DNA from: a virus
Length of the DNA stretch: 22,205 bases
Direction: 5' to 3' (one strand)
Virus record (IMG/VR): IMGVR_UViG_3300023109_001138
Coordinates: 1 to 22,205 of that record
The stretch's first letter is position 1. The number at the start of each line of letters is the position of its first letter. Below the pieces are notes generated by a model. It was not told the origin of the DNA. It did no database searches and saw nothing but the letters and a program-made list of their open reading frames with translations. Positions 21,876 to 22,205 of this stretch are shown piece after piece. Both the position numbers and the translations under genes were made by a program.

Positions 21876-22205
21876 CTATGAGTAACCATTAACCTTAGTC
21901 AATTTCATTATGCAATGGAAAGGTCCGTCACCGATAATTCGTATATCTCTATCTGAATACACGTTATCTACGAAACCTTTCATTTCTAATGAACCTGAGT
22001 TTACCAAATAATAATGTCCATGTGGTGCTACTCCATCCCACCTAGAAACGTCTAGGTGTTTATTGACTTTACAACCCCAGTGGATTTCTTTAATTGTAAC
22101 AGAAGCATCAGCCGCCGTATAAGTTTCACCGTTAGATATTAGATCAGACAATGCAATATCAACAGTATCGCCAGATGAGTCTGTTACGTATACTTTGATT
22201 ACTGC
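21876..22205 (-). CDS. partial protein of unknown function, 5' end outside window
   Basis: Open for 109 codons from the window edge to the stop at 21876. The first visible residues are AVIKVYVTDSSGDTVDI, so the true start is probably at or just beyond 22205. A TTG at 22151 is in frame but has no reason to be the start. The protein is Gly/Asp/Ser-rich and beta-prone, with VSRWDGVAPHGHYYLVNSG and a C-terminal HCIMKLTKVNGYS. No signal peptide can be judged. It resembles small phage structural or decoration proteins in composition; I do not recognise the family. Confidence 0.7.
   Translation of the reverse strand, partial: AVIKVYVTDSSGDTVDIALSDLISNGETYTAADASVTIKEIHWGCKVNKHLDVSRWDGVAPHGHYYLVNSGSLEMKGFVDNVYSDRDIRIIGDGPFHCIMKLTKVNGYS

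Noticed and set aside
22149-22151. TTG as the start of the protein at the right edge
   Set aside because: The frame stays open for 18 more codons to the window edge, and the upstream residues (AVIKVYVTDSSGD) look like normal protein.
1-22205. tRNA genes, CRISPR arrays, insertion sequences, attachment sites
   Set aside because: No cloverleaf-sized gap, spaced direct repeats, transposase or integrase was seen; gaps between genes are almost all under 120 bp.

Overview
The window reads as a piece of a T4-like (Tevenvirinae-type) marine myovirus genome. Every supported gene lies on the minus strand, most neighbours overlap by 1-4 nt or are separated by a few nt, and there is no stretch over 300 bases without a gene. 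The T4 affinity rests on a gp61-type primase, class Ia NrdA/NrdB, a gp67-like prohead core protein and at least five NATAAATA late-promoter boxes just upstream of late genes. Base composition is by eye about 40% GC. A 5-aminolevulinate synthase of the Shemin (C4) pathway suggests an alphaproteobacterial host; this is inference.

Read in the direction of transcription (high to low coordinates): (1) 22205-21529, a partial unrecognised protein and a small secreted protein. (2) 21489-18044, a surface-chemistry cassette behind a late promoter: two SAM methyltransferases, a GT32-like and a GT25-like glycosyltransferase, a PAPS-dependent sulfotransferase, and a 36-residue membrane peptide coupled to the genes on both sides. 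(3) 18002-9405, behind late promoters: a nucleotidyltransferase, a 1523-residue mosaic protein, a 52-residue membrane protein, an SNase-type nuclease, a conserved 113-residue protein, and a 660-residue mosaic protein. (4) 9405-7403, small conserved phage proteins ending in gp67. (5) 7388-6070, a likely lysis block: overlapping i-spanin and o-spanin, a strong terminator, a late promoter, and a coiled-coil tail-anchored protein. (6) 6013-1, an early metabolic and replication operon with sigma-70-like promoters: primase, ThyX, NrdA, NrdB, glutaredoxin and ALAS (cut by the window edge).

The most interesting signal is in region 3. Three neighbouring proteins (1523, 660 and 349 residues) are chains of compact modules separated by short acidic hydrophobic-X-E junctions such as LDE-A, MDE-A, LEE-G and LKE-A, which match the T4 gp21 prohead-protease cleavage rule. 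The 1523-residue protein also begins with a short peptide resembling the T4 internal-protein capsid-targeting signal. I infer that these are capsid-internal polyproteins, cut during head maturation into many small DNA-associated or injected proteins. The cargo would include a P-loop kinase, an HNH-like domain, a zinc-ribbon domain, cationic Gly/Ala-rich peptides and a nucleotidyltransferase. The gp67 core protein nearby fits prohead assembly. No protease gene or cleavage data are visible here, so this remains a hypothesis.
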